Assembly: GCA_917880885.1 (NCBI GenBank)
Contig: OU862922.1
Location: forward strand, 22,320,627-22,384,626
DNA: 64,000 nucleotides
Direction of reading: 5' to 3'
From: Limnephilus marmoratus
Lineage: Eukaryota; Arthropoda; Insecta; Trichoptera; Limnephilidae
Notes under the pieces: generated by a model
The model's input: the letters and a program-made list of their open reading frames with translations, nothing else
Database searches by the model: none
Told to the model about the DNA's origin: nothing
Position numbers and translations under genes: made by a program
Shown: positions 22,480 through 32,699 of the stretch, piece by piece
How positions within the stretch are numbered: the first letter of the stretch is position 1
Layout: each line of letters starts with the position of its first letter

Positions 22480-23000
22480 TGCATGCGTTTACGATTGTGT
22501 ACCATCGATTGCTTTGTATTTAAAAAAAAGGAATAGGCCACTTGCATCACATTTTTTAAATTTTTTTTCCGGTTAAGGCAAATATTCTAAGACATTCTGT
22601 ATTTTTTTTTTTTTTTTTAATCGTATTTTTGAAACCCTTGGAATTTTTTGAAAATTTCAATCCGAAAAATCAGACCATTTTTTATAAACCGGAAAGACGG
22701 GACATAATTTTATAGGTTTGAAAAAACGATAATTATCATTTAAAAAAAAATAACGTTTTCCACACGAATGGCACAGGAGAATAACGAGGCATACCAAAAA
22801 TATTACATCTCATAAATATTTTTTTCCTTGATCCATCTTATTGATCATAAATCATTTTAATGTACAGCGTCTATATTATTAAATTCAATGTAATATACTT
22901 GAACTTGTAAATTGTAATAATAATAAGAATATTATAAAATTTTATTTTGTTAAAATCAGCACCGTAATCATTATACCTCTAAAACATGTACCGACATCCT
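22480..23000. other. AT-rich DNA with A/T tracts
   Basis: Long T and A runs (for example near 22600 and 22740). No gene or element was recognised. Confidence 0.4.
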
Positions 23001-23006
23001 CTTCAC

Positions 23007-23057
23007 GTTCTGAAGAGAACCCCGTACCCATTAATTGTACGGGGTTCTCTTCAGAAC
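23007..23057. repeat. Perfect 21-bp hairpin
   Basis: Arms at 23007-23027 and 23037-23057 (GTTCTGAAGAGAACC..., ending CCGTAC on the left) are exact reverse complements, separated by a 9-nt loop CCATTAATT. The flanks do not extend the pairing. It could be a tiny foldback remnant or a transcribed hairpin. Confidence 0.9.
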
Positions 23058-23874
23058 ATCTGTCAAAAATCAAACCAAATGATAAGTTCGCAGAGAACAA
23101 ACAATAAATCTAGTGAACGAATTCAAAAATTCGCGTGAAATCAAAGTGATGCCATATAAAAAAATAAATCAGTGTGGAATTTTATAAAATTAATAGGAAC
23201 ATTTTCGGCGACGGGACATTTTCATGTAGTGACGTCACGAGCCCAAATAATGGATTTATTTATTTAATAATAAAAAAAACTGTACATTTCTAAAAAATTT
23301 TAATAACATTTTCGTAATCTTAGTAAAAAACTCTATCCACACGATTTTTTCCAAGTCGTTATGAAGTCCATGCAGGTGGCCTATTGATCTCTTTCCGATT
23401 GAATTGATGTGGTCAATTTTTGTCGGTGGCTTTGTGTCTCAAAGTTCTTTCTGTATCACGAATCAAGGGTATTTAAGGTACACATGATAATATAATGACT
23501 GCCACCTTGGAACAGGTTCAGCCCAGTGAGGTCTTTTATACCCAAAAAAGAAAATGTATTTATATATATATATTTGGTTAAAAATTTATTAAAAAACATA
23601 ATTACGATATTGAAAGTTTTCTTCTTCTATCGTGGGAAGGGAAAATATGAAAAATTATTAATAAATTGGTGGTGGTGTGGACAACTACAAATTCAAGAAT
23701 AATAAAACATCGTTGATTATAATTATAATATTACTAGCTGACCCGGCGAACTTCGTACCGCCTCAGAATCAATAACCGTTGTGTTAACTTATTGGCTGAA
23801 TTAATTTTTTAAACAGTTTTTTTAAGTTAAAATTACACAATAAAGCAATTATCGATGCGCAACTATCCGTGTTT

Positions 23875-24340
23875 TTTTTTATTTATTTATTGTTTTGGAA
23901 CATTTACAGAGTATTAACATAAAAAAGTCATTAGATAAGCATTGTAAAAAGCATAGATGTTAATAGTCCACTTAAAAATGTTCACAGAATGCACAGTTTA
24001 ATAGAAGTTAACAGAAATTAGAAATAGCAAAATATAAACAGAGGTATAAAAAGAGATAACAAAAATGGTGATGATAAAATATAGAGATGACAAAGATAAA
24101 AAAGATCGATATAAGATGTAAAAAACAGAAAAACCAAAAAGTAAAGTACAAATAAAGTAAGAAACAGCCATTCACATTCAAGTTCAAGATCAAATAAGTA
24201 TTTTCAATTCTCAGTTACTTGTTAGGTTAGTCTATTGTTAATTTGCTTTTTAAAGTAAGCGAGACTATTTGCATAGATGTCTATATGGTTACATTCAATG
24301 GAATTATACAGACGACACATTCGAGACAGTGGATTGAAGT
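23875..24340 (-). pseudogene. Possible LINE 3' region with (AAAT)n tail
   Basis: TTTATTTATTTATTG at 23877-23892 followed by AT-rich sequence resembles the reversed 3' tails at 48062 and 5173. No reverse-transcriptase motif could be read. Confidence 0.3.
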
Positions 24341-24555
24341 ATGCAATATTGTTTTGTTTTTGACAGTATCAGAAATGGCGTTGTGTATGGGTTTATGTTT
24401 TTTGTGATTGTCTTACCTCTTCACTTATTTACGGGAATTACGTTTCATTTTCTATATACGTGTGAGAGAGATTCATTATAATTATTGTATTTTTCCTTTG
24501 GAGGGGTGCAGACATACGTTCACCGTTTGTCTCATTTTCGACTGTTGACATTTTT

Positions 24556-24702
24556 GGTGGGTTTCTTCATTTACCGAGAATGCTAAATGCAATGCTAATT
24601 GTAAAAGTAAACGGTGAAATGCATAGAAAATTTTAAATTTCCATCGCTTAATTTTACAATTAGCATTGCATTTAGCATTCTCGGTAAATGAAGAAACCCA
24701 CC
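24556..24702. repeat. Perfect 51-bp inverted repeat
   Basis: Arms 24556-24606 (starting GGTGGGTTTCTTCATTTACC) and 24652-24702 are exact reverse complements over 51 bp, with a 45-bp spacer. The spacer itself can pair partly (GTAAACGGTGAAAT with AATTTCCATCGCTTAA), so nearly the whole 147 bp folds into one hairpin. No target-site duplication is obvious (TTTTT on the left, CTTAG on the right). Confidence 0.92.
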
Positions 24703-25440
24703 CTTAGTGTGTAAGAAAGAAAGACAGCATATGTTTAAGAACAAAAGCAAAACTATCAGCACATTGACATTTGACGTTTTCGAATTTCTGGAATTCACTC
24801 ACTATTCAATATTATACTTATAACAATATTCCTGCTGCTCTTTCAAAAGATGAGAATTCGTTCCATACAAAATGTATGAGGAAAATAATTTTCTTTATAA
24901 CTTTCTTTTCGTGAATTTTTCCGATATTTTAATAGCTACTCTGCTATCCGGGGCGAAGACTGTAAAAATGTTAGGTCTTCACTCAGGAGAAATCTTGGGA
25001 CTGGTTTTTTTGTAAATAAGGCACTTTTTTTATAACTTAATTTTTTGATTTTTTATTGTTATGATTGAATATTTACAACTGACGACAATAACTTTTCCCC
25101 ACCCAACGGACAAGGGTTCAGTAGTATTTTAAATTCTTAGTGCAAGTTTTTGTAAAGAAGTAAGTTAATTTCACCGATGCAAGCCTTTTTATAAATCCTT
25201 GTCTGTTGTGGGAGAAAGAGACAAAAATAAATGATTCTATTAGAGACATCTGACGAACAAATCAGACAACCCTTTGATCGCAATCCAACCCTTGATGGTA
25301 ACTCTTAACTCCATAATTGGTTTGAATCCTGGGTTTAAATTTAAACAAAGACAAATCCAACAAATCGAAGATCATAAAAATCGGTCCAGCCGTTCTTGAG
25401 TTATAAATGGTGTTACTAACCCAACTTTGTTTAATATATT

Positions 25441-26310
25441 AAGAAGATATTCGTAAGATTCTTATTTTTATTCCTTTTTCGAATACCTACTTCAAAAATG
25501 GAAGTATCTAGTACTAAAATCGAAATTCCCAGGAAAAAATAATATGATCAAATATAACTTTAATTGCTTCGTCAAACACAGCAAACTTATTTTTGGCACC
25601 ACTTTAATTCAAGATTAATAGAATACTTCGTTTTAACCACTAATTGGTTTCAACAATTAGGGAGAAAGGAGAGTGAACTTTTACTACACAAAAAATAAAA
25701 TCAAACACAAACCAAAAACAACAACAAAAATTCCAACAAAAAATGATCTAAGTAAAAGATACCCCTGTCTTCTAATCTATATTATTATGTGTATCTACCT
25801 ATCTATATTATTATGTGTTTCTACCTATCTGTATGTACCTACCTATTACTTTTATGTATTAATTGCATATGTTTTAATTGCATATTTTATTTTATTTTAT
25901 CTCTTCTCTTTTTTATTCATATTTATACAAAATATGTATGTAGGCTTATCATTTCAACAACTATGCGAAACAATCCACGGCTATTTTATGTTTTAATTGG
26001 TTATTTCATTTTTATTTTATTCTTTCTCTTCTCTTTTTTTTTCTTTTGCTATGCTAAACAAATAACAGTTAGGTACTATATTTAAAACTTTTCTTATTAT
26101 TTTATTTTATATTCCTTCTCTTCTTTTTATTTCAGCAATTTTCTTTCTTTTTGTACAAATCATTCTCCACATGTTCATACCCATAATTATTTGACTGTCC
26201 TAAAACGGGATAATACTCCTAGTTGGGCAGTCAAAATTTAATAAATAATGTATATAAATGTAAATATATTGTGCTAAATAAACAAACAAATAAATAAATA
26301 AACTACTATT
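25441..26310 (+). other. AT-rich region ending in (AAAT)n tail
   Basis: A pyrimidine-rich stretch with TATCTACCTATCT repeats and several overlapping low-complexity frames leads to AAATAAACAAACAAATAAAT near 26275-26300, a LINE-like tail on the plus strand. No reverse-transcriptase motif was recognised. Confidence 0.3.
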
Positions 26311-26331
26311 ATTGTTTATAAAGATTTAAGT

Positions 26332-26370
26332 AAACCCTGATGAGGTGAGCTCATGAAACATGTCGGTTTT
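26332..26370 (+). ncRNA. Hammerhead-ribozyme-like motif (type I arrangement)
   Basis: In order: AAACC (26332-26336), CTGATGA (26337-26343), GGTGAGCTCAT forming a short stem II, GAAA (26355-26358), CAT, GTC (26362-26364), GGTTT (26365-26369). AAACC pairs with GGTTT as stem I, and GUC would be the cleavage triplet immediately 5' of it. Helix III is reduced to almost nothing, as reported for hammerheads of Penelope-like elements. Stem II has one weakened pair at its base. Activity is not known. Confidence 0.5.
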
Positions 26371-26399
26371 TTATAAACAATAAAAGTGGTTAGAACTAA

Positions 26400-27730
26400 G
26401 TACCTACACTATTAATTTCGTATTTAACTTTTCTTGTTTTATTATGATATATTTCTCGTATTATCTAGAAGAGAATTTCTCTTAACAATATTTTTTTACT
26501 TAAGTACAATGTACCTGGATCAGAATTGAAAAGAACAAATTTGACACAATTCAATTCGTCAGAAATTAAAATTACATTTGCCAGTACCTGAAATCTGGAC
26601 GGCTATAATATTATTAACCGTTTTAGCTGTACTTTCTTTACGAAAAAATTCTGCTGTCAATTAAGTATCACGACACATTCAAGGTTTTCGCCCAAATTAT
26701 CTATATTTGGTTGCGAAGAAATTATTAAGTGGCACCATTTATAATTACCGCCAATTGAAAAAAAACTCGTCTATTTTGCTAAAGTGCAATATTGACTAGG
26801 ACAATTAGTTGCGGCAGCGACAAAGCAAATGCTTTTAAAACTCAAGATCTTTTTAAAATCGATTGTGAATGCAATTTAGTGAATTAAAACCTGTCAGATT
26901 TAAAATAAAAAAAAAACTGGTATTAAATATAATATGCATTTGCAAATATTATTTCAGCGTTAATTAATTTGTTTTAGATCCTTGTAAGGTGAGGCTATAT
27001 ATTAAAAATATGGCGTGGGTGGTTCCTAACCCAAAATTAAGAAGCCTTATTAGCACTTCTTTGCGCAAAACGCATAGATCATGGTCAGACCGAGTGCATA
27101 TATGTGTGAATTTGTTTTCATGTTTACTGCCATACAAACTAAATATCGCTTCAGACAACCTAGTTTTGGAACCTAGTTTTATTTCAATAATCGCTAAGGA
27201 TCAATATTTTTACTAAAAGCGTGCTGTCACAAGGTTCACACTAAGCTTGTACCTAATTTAATTTATTTTATTGAGAAAAATGTTTAATTAATTGCTCGTT
27301 TCATTTAATAACGTTTACAAAAATATCAAAAATGTATGAAATATTGAACAACCTGAATCAATCTTTGTATATCCTATTTGACGAAAAAAAATTTCTGAAG
27401 TCGCTCCGAAAACCTTCCTCGATTTTGGGATCGCAGCTTCAAAAACACAGTGGACCGATGCTCCAAAGTATATGTTGAGCCCAACCGAGGAAAAGCTGGA
27501 CTGACAGCTCTGACTATTATTAGTGCAGGGTAGGAAGGCCCGGGGACTCTAGAAGAATTGCTAAAAACATGACACAATGAAGAGCTCTTGTGGAATAGTC
27601 CAATTACCACCATGAGATGTAACGCCATCTATTGCGTGATTCCGCACAAAAGTCTTACCACACTATAACATCACTTGGGATATTGATATCGCAAATGTAC
27701 GTACAACCTACAAGGATACATATAAATATT
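26400..27730. other. Unannotated AT-rich DNA
   Basis: Frames around 26964-27216 and 27374-27628 carry no motif I recognise. No structured repeat is seen. Confidence 0.4.
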
Positions 27731-27733
27731 ACA

Positions 27734-28221
27734 TCTATATCTATAAAAATGAATCGTCGAAATGTATGTACGCGCATAACTTCCGAACGACTGCATAAAA
27801 ATGGATAATTCTTTTTTTTGGTGTTCGTTATTGTCTGGACAAGGTTTGTATAAAACTACTGGTAAGCTCTGGCATTACGAAATTTGTATAAAAAAATTGC
27901 AATAGGTGGCACGCAAGCTGTTTGAAAACTGAATATACCGGGACTGAATGTATGGAATGCGGGAGGGGGGATGGATACTTTGGTAGGAGGTTCGCAGGAG
28001 GAGGGAGGGGAACCTGGAAGGGGGAGGGGAACTCGGAAAGCGGGATTCGCGGGACGGGGGAAGGGGGGAGTGGAAGGTGGAGGAGGCGGAGGTGGAGTGG
28101 GGAAGGGGACGCGGGAGAGGAAGGTGACGCGGAAGGGGAACGGGACGAATGGGAAAGGACACGCAGGGAGAAATAATTTCTTTATTAAATGGCATAGCAA
28201 CGCATGCCGGGAACCAGCTAG
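27734..28221 (+). mobile_element. Non-autonomous Helitron, copy 2
   Basis: Starts TCTATATCTATAAAAATGAA (preceded by A), ends GGGAACCAGCTAG (followed by T), and is collinear with the copy at 16376-16870. The G-rich middle (27955-28130) differs in length and sequence from copy 1, while both flanks are well conserved. It has a good A/T insertion context and no coding potential beyond frames forced by the G-rich tract. Confidence 0.88.
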
Positions 28222-28224
28222 TTG

Positions 28225-28785
28225 ATTATAATTGGAAGATTAAATGAATTTAAGGACGGCCGCCAATCTACAAAGATACGATCATCACGTTGATTTCGTA
28301 ATCATGTTCCGCATAGAAGTAAGGAAGTAAAAAGATCTTGGCGTGAGATGCTATGTTAATTATGCGTAAGTTAAAAATGATGATTCTGCAATGGACATTG
28401 CTGAATTAGAATCATATGAATTCCGCGTACTTAAACTCACGTGGTGAAAGTACTGAATCATTAGTCTTGACTTTACCACCTCCAAATGTAATGTTTTTTC
28501 TTTTAAGATCTTTATGTTTACTTCCTCCAACAAAATGGTTGCGCAATCTTCGGTAATGTAGTAAAAGCGGGTAAAATTGTACACTTAGTTGGCTACAGAA
28601 GTTGCTAAGATCATAACAAAAAATATTCTCATTATATCTGCCTGTAACTTCAAAGCTATATTAGATACAACTTGATTAATAAATAGTAAGATATTTATAT
28701 TTCACAAAACAACCGAAAAATATGCTAATAAAATGCTGACTTACTGAAACACCCCTTAAAAGAAATTTCAAAGCTCTATAGCTCA
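28225..28785. other. Unannotated DNA
   Basis: A minus frame at 28360-28584 (containing LEEVNIKILKEKTLHLEVVK) vaguely recalls a copia-type gag segment, but nothing around it supports that, so I leave it unassigned. Confidence 0.3.
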
Positions 28786-28790
28786 TATCT

Positions 28791-29142
28791 TTTTTTTTAC
28801 ATTAGCTACACACAGGAGGTTCTGGGAAGGAAAAGGATACGAGGGGTGGGAAGGAATCTGGGGGTCAGTGTTTCCAGGAATGGCGGAATGAATCCATCCC
28901 TCCCACTGCGATGCAAGGCGATGTTCCGGGAGAAAATGGCTGAAGAAGTCAAAGGGACTCCCTCAACCATTTTCTCCCGATCCGGCCTGCCATGTAGCTG
29001 GTGGGCATACACATCCACAGCCAAGACCTCGCCCTATGAACCCGGGCACCCCTGCTAAGTCACCAAACGTAGCGAACAGCGTGGGGTAACCTATGGCAGA
29101 TGGTTCCCGGGGCCGCGGTACCCATACCCCCCTCCCAAATTG
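28791..29142 (-). mobile_element. Retroposon-A copy 3
   Basis: The plus strand starts T-tract ACATTAGCTACACAC and ends CCTCCCAAATTG. About 90 bp after the first 30 are missing compared with copies 4 and 5, including the GGCCCTGAGG hairpin. The remainder (GGGGTCAGTG, GATCCGGCCTGCCATG, CCTATGAACCCGGGCACCCC, AAGTCACCAAACGTAGCGAA) is well conserved. Confidence 0.78.
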
Positions 29143-29144
29143 AA

Positions 29145-30500
29145 TATGTCTGTAGAAATTCAGACACAAACTACTATCGGAATTCCTCCTGAACTCAAGG
29201 TCTTTGGCAGTGTTATTTGGAAAAGGTCGATAATATACAAGGAAGTATAATTTGGATTTATTAATCAACTTCTTTACCCCATTTTGCTCATCCGTACAAG
29301 ACCATCTCACTCCGCGCATTGGTTTCAGATTCCTGCTCTAGTTATGTAATATTGAGATTTACCATATTCTTAAGTTGTTCAGTAACGATTGTTAGTTTCT
29401 GGCCTTTCACTAACTCGTTTTGAGGAAAAAACAAATAAAAGTTCCGCTTTATCTCAGTTCAGCGTACAAAAACTTCAATAAGTTGAGCAATGATGTATGC
29501 GTCAGAATCTTCTACCAATTCTATACCATAATGGTGCCCATCAATTAAATTGCGATTAACCTCTCAATTTTTCGAGAAACAAAATCGATGTAGGTATAGG
29601 TATAATATTTGTGTTTTAGTTTATTGATTATTAAAATAACTTGAACATTTTTCTCAAAAAATACACGGAAAAATGAAATTACTTAATTAAAAAACTTTTT
29701 TATTTTACTGTTTGTCTGATGTATCCATTTTTTACAGCGAAAATCTTGAATGCGCCTTGCGGCGCTATATTTTACATTTTATAAGAACACACTTTGCAAT
29801 TGCCTAAGGTACCTGTGTTGAATTTCTTTAATTGGTTTTAATATTCGTTCACCTTCGATTTGAAGAGCTCCGAAGTGTTCCTTTGTATGCATTAAAAAAC
29901 TTATTAAAAAAACCTATTAAAAATATTGCATTGTCCTTTTGAAACATCGAAAATAAACGATTCTGGCGATGTCTGGTGTATTATCTCATTGCTTTTACAT
30001 TTTTTTTTTCATTCAGGCCTGCATTATTATTTATTACTTCCGTATTTTTTGTTTAATGTTTAGCCGTTGAAACGTAGACGGTCTTTCGTTATTTGTTATT
30101 GTAATAACAATTACTCAAATCGAAGAAAGTGTGAAGAATAGTGCTGATAATTATTTCCGAGGCAATGATTGGCATTGCCTGATTCATTCATCGCAAAAAG
30201 TTGTTTTGAACCGAAGAAACTAAATAATATCATTATGCAAGAGTCAAGCTTAAAATTTGCCATGAAACCGATTAACTGTTTATCTTCCTGCAAATGATTG
30301 ATGACTTTCAGATACACATACCAAGTAATGAATATTGTAAAAGTATCTACGTATACCTTCGATCAAGTATACTATTACATATTTTGGTCAGACACGGCAA
30401 AGTCAGCATTATAAAATCCAACAAACATTAATAAAATGGTGGTGACACAGCAAAACAGACGAGTTTAAAACAAAAACCAATCGCAATATTTTAAAACACA
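29145..30500. other. AT-rich DNA without recognisable feature
   Basis: Nothing beyond chance frames is visible. Confidence 0.4.
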
Positions 30501-30502
30501 GT

Positions 30503-30627
30503 ATTCTAGAACACATAAACTGGAGAGAGTTGGCCCAAAACCGAAATGAGTGGAGGAAGACTCTTGGGGAGGCCAAGACCCACCAGGGGTTGTAGAGCCA
30601 AGAGTGATGATGATTCTAGAACACATA
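30503..30627 (+). pseudogene. 95-bp LINE 3' end with 15-bp target duplications
   Basis: The insert 30518-30612 reads NWRELAQNRNEWRKTLGEAK then THQGL and a stop, followed by AGAGTGATGATG. This is the last few dozen codons and tail of a non-LTR element (W-x-L-A-x-x-R-x-x-W type ending, seen in RTE/Jockey-like LINEs). It is flanked by perfect direct repeats ATTCTAGAACACATA (30503-30517 and 30613-30627), the target-site duplication of an extremely 5'-truncated insertion. Confidence 0.85.
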
Positions 30628-30629
30628 TT

Positions 30630-31660
30630 CGTACTTCAAAGTAAGTCAAAAATGGTAATTTTACAGGAGAGCCACAACAAATTAATGATGAACAAGCGGT
30701 ACCATCGAAGGAATTATCTAACTTAAATATGGCTTTCGTGGGGAATAGATTATCGCTTTACTTTTCAGAGATAAAACAAAATAGAAAAAATTGTCACTTT
30801 TCTATGGGATGTGCGATATATTCGTGAGACAATAATGTTAGAAACTGAAATACGGGAGACTAATGACTAAAGAGTAAAGAAGACAAACTGCAAAAAATTG
30901 AAATGTAGAAGACAGGACCATAAAAGGCAGTATGGCAGCAACTGGAATGTGTAAGACTGAAAATAGAAAACGTGGATGAAGTAGGCAGGAATGTAGAAGA
31001 CATTCGTTTAGAATATAAGAGTAAAGAAGACGTAAACTTAAAAGATCGAATAGTATGACAAGACAGTGTAAAACGAGTTTGGTTTTATTTTAACAAAAGT
31101 ATCCACCCAACCGTTGCTTACCAACACGGCGAATGTTTATACTGTGAACCAAAATAATCATTGATCACATGAGTTTTGTTGGCCTCAATCTCTTGTTTTT
31201 TAGCATCGAATCTCGTTTTCTTTTGCTGAATTTGACCGACTTATCTCATACATGTTATTATGTGTTACGTGCCAAAGCAAATACCGATTAATCGGTTAAT
31301 AACCCATTTCATGAAATTGATTTAATCGTATCTATTATTTTAAACGGCAATCCAACAAAACTAAAAATTGCGTTATACTAATTACTTAGTATGCACATAC
31401 CGGTTTTAGGAAAGTTAAATCATGCTCCATTTAAATGCTCAATACATTGTGGAAGCATTGCAGAGTGCAAATGACGTTGCTACCTGAAAACTCTTGCGTT
31501 GACCTAGAAATTCAATGCAAATAAATCTGTTTAAAGTTTATGACGAGTTTATGCTGTTAAACCAACGATACTCAACCTTTTTTCTCTTCGGGCCACATAC
31601 ATGTATTTGTAAAGTTACGCGGGCCGCAACACTATACTGGTATGATGAAAAAAAATCATC
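30630..31660. other. Unannotated DNA
   Basis: A loosely repetitive stretch at 30830-31050 repeats GTAGAAGAC and AGTAAAGAAGAC-like words. No gene is seen. Confidence 0.35.
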
Positions 31661-31661
31661 A

Positions 31662-31674
31662 CCCCCCCCCCCCC
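31662..31674. repeat. 13-nt C homopolymer
   Basis: A run of 13 C residues in AT-rich DNA. Its length may be unreliable in the assembly. Confidence 0.95.
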
Positions 31675-31774
31675 AACAAAGAAATATTCTTCATCCCATT
31701 TGTCTTTAAGCACTCTCTCTTCGTCGGACATTTTTCGATTGCATTTTGAAGACACTCCCGCCATTAATAATAAT

Positions 31775-31860
31775 CAAAATGGCATAATTTGTGGAGCGCC
31801 GTTTTTGTGAAAAATCACCTAATTATGCGTATTTAAATTGTAACAAAACAGTACTTTATA
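31775..31860 (-). pseudogene. LINE 3' UTR fragment
   Basis: On the minus strand, GTGATTTTTCACAAAAACGG then CGCTCCACAAATTATG then ATTATTATT. This is the same 3' UTR and tail as 12050-12180. Confidence 0.5.
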
Positions 31861-32060
31861 CGACAGCAAGAAATGCTGTAAAAATAAGTAGGTACCTGAC
31901 TAACCAGTGACATTAACCAGTTTTTATGTATTATAAATTGATGCGGTTGTTTCTAGAAGTAGCACTTTTATTTATAAATTATTTGCGCGCGTACTTGTGT
32001 GCCAAGTAATTTTTTTTTGGGAATAAATCTAGCGTGTGTAAATAGCAACACTCTTACACA

Positions 32061-32145
32061 TCTGCCCTGATGATGGACACTGTAACGCTGTCCGAAACGT
32101 TGGCTAAAGAGGGAGGTAGCGCAACACGGCATAACACCCCAAAAA
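32061..32145 (+). repeat. PLE-like end with hammerhead-like core
   Basis: CTGATGA (32067-32073), a stem GGACA/TGTCC around a 9-nt loop (32075-32093), then GAAAC and GTTGGCTAAAGAGGG, GGTAGCGCAACACGGCATAA. GCC before CTGATGA can pair with GGC after GTT (stem I). This is the same sequence as 38071-38150, but without coding sequence upstream. Confidence 0.55.
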
Positions 32146-32243
32146 AAAATCTAAAAAATCTTTTGGCCGTGAAAATCTAAGCAACGTATCTAACACATCT
32201 AAGATCACGTGGACCATAATGACAATCCTTTTCGGGTGCGCCA

Positions 32244-32280
32244 TTCGACTTTGACGCACTATCTGTGCGTCAAAGTCGAA
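32244..32280. repeat. Perfect 16-bp hairpin
   Basis: Arms TTCGACTTTGACGCAC (32244-32259) and its exact reverse complement (32265-32280) around a 5-nt loop TATCT. Confidence 0.9.
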
Positions 32281-32334
32281 ACGAATCTCAAGATATACGA
32301 AATTTAGAATGATAGTTTTTTATAAATCAAGTTC

Positions 32335-32405
32335 CTGGTGGTAAAGTGGTTAGAGCCGCACAAAAAAGATAGGCGGGCCGCAGGTTGAGTATGGTTGTGT
32401 TAAAC
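32335..32405 (+). repeat. Possible tRNA-like SINE head
   Basis: TGGTAAAGTGGTTAGAGCCG resembles an A box, and CCGCAGGTTGAGTATGG a degenerate B box, 35 bp apart. The downstream body is unassigned. Confidence 0.3.
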
Positions 32406-32559
32406 AAACAGTTTGTCTGCCTTATGGATAAGATTAGGTTGGCTGTAGAGAATATTGGAAACCGTTTGCATTCACCAGAGAAATCATAATATTCAATTGT
32501 TTTAATATGTGACCTGATAACTGTTTAGTTGAAAAATTCGTCTGATTTACATCGAGGCT

Positions 32560-32690
32560 TCCGTCTTACATAGATAAGTCCTCTACCACATTGCCCAAGC
32601 ATCGTGTTCCACTTGAAATGATAATATTGTCAGGTTATTCGTAACCCGGGAAAGTTTGTCTTTCTTATATAAAATAAAACGTAATAACAT
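32560..32690 (+). repeat. SINE-B body and tail, truncated copy
   Basis: ATAAGTCCTC, CAAGCATC and especially GTTATTCGTAACCCGGGAA then GTTTGTCTTTCTTATATAAA match the minus-strand SINE at 58195-58400 within the LTR element. The tRNA-derived head is missing here. Confidence 0.6.
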
Positions 32691-32699
32691 AATTCCACT

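Larger units (their letters stand above)
23734..25440 (-). mobile_element. Reversed Helitron with internal insertions
   Basis: The minus-strand 3' end lies at 23734: read from the right it ends GAAGTTCGCCGGGTCAGCTAG with T following, a common insect Helitron terminus. At the far side (about 25380-25440) the minus strand reads AACTCAAGAACGGCTGGACC, typical of sequence near the Helitron 5' end. The interior contains an (AAAT)-type LINE tail at about 23875 and the inverted repeat at 24556-24702, so the element looks interrupted. The 5' boundary is approximate and the linkage of both ends is inference. Confidence 0.45.

Noticed and set aside
28360..28584. copia-type gag fragment
   Set aside because: It has one vaguely similar helical stretch only, with no zinc knuckle or neighbouring retroelement sequence.
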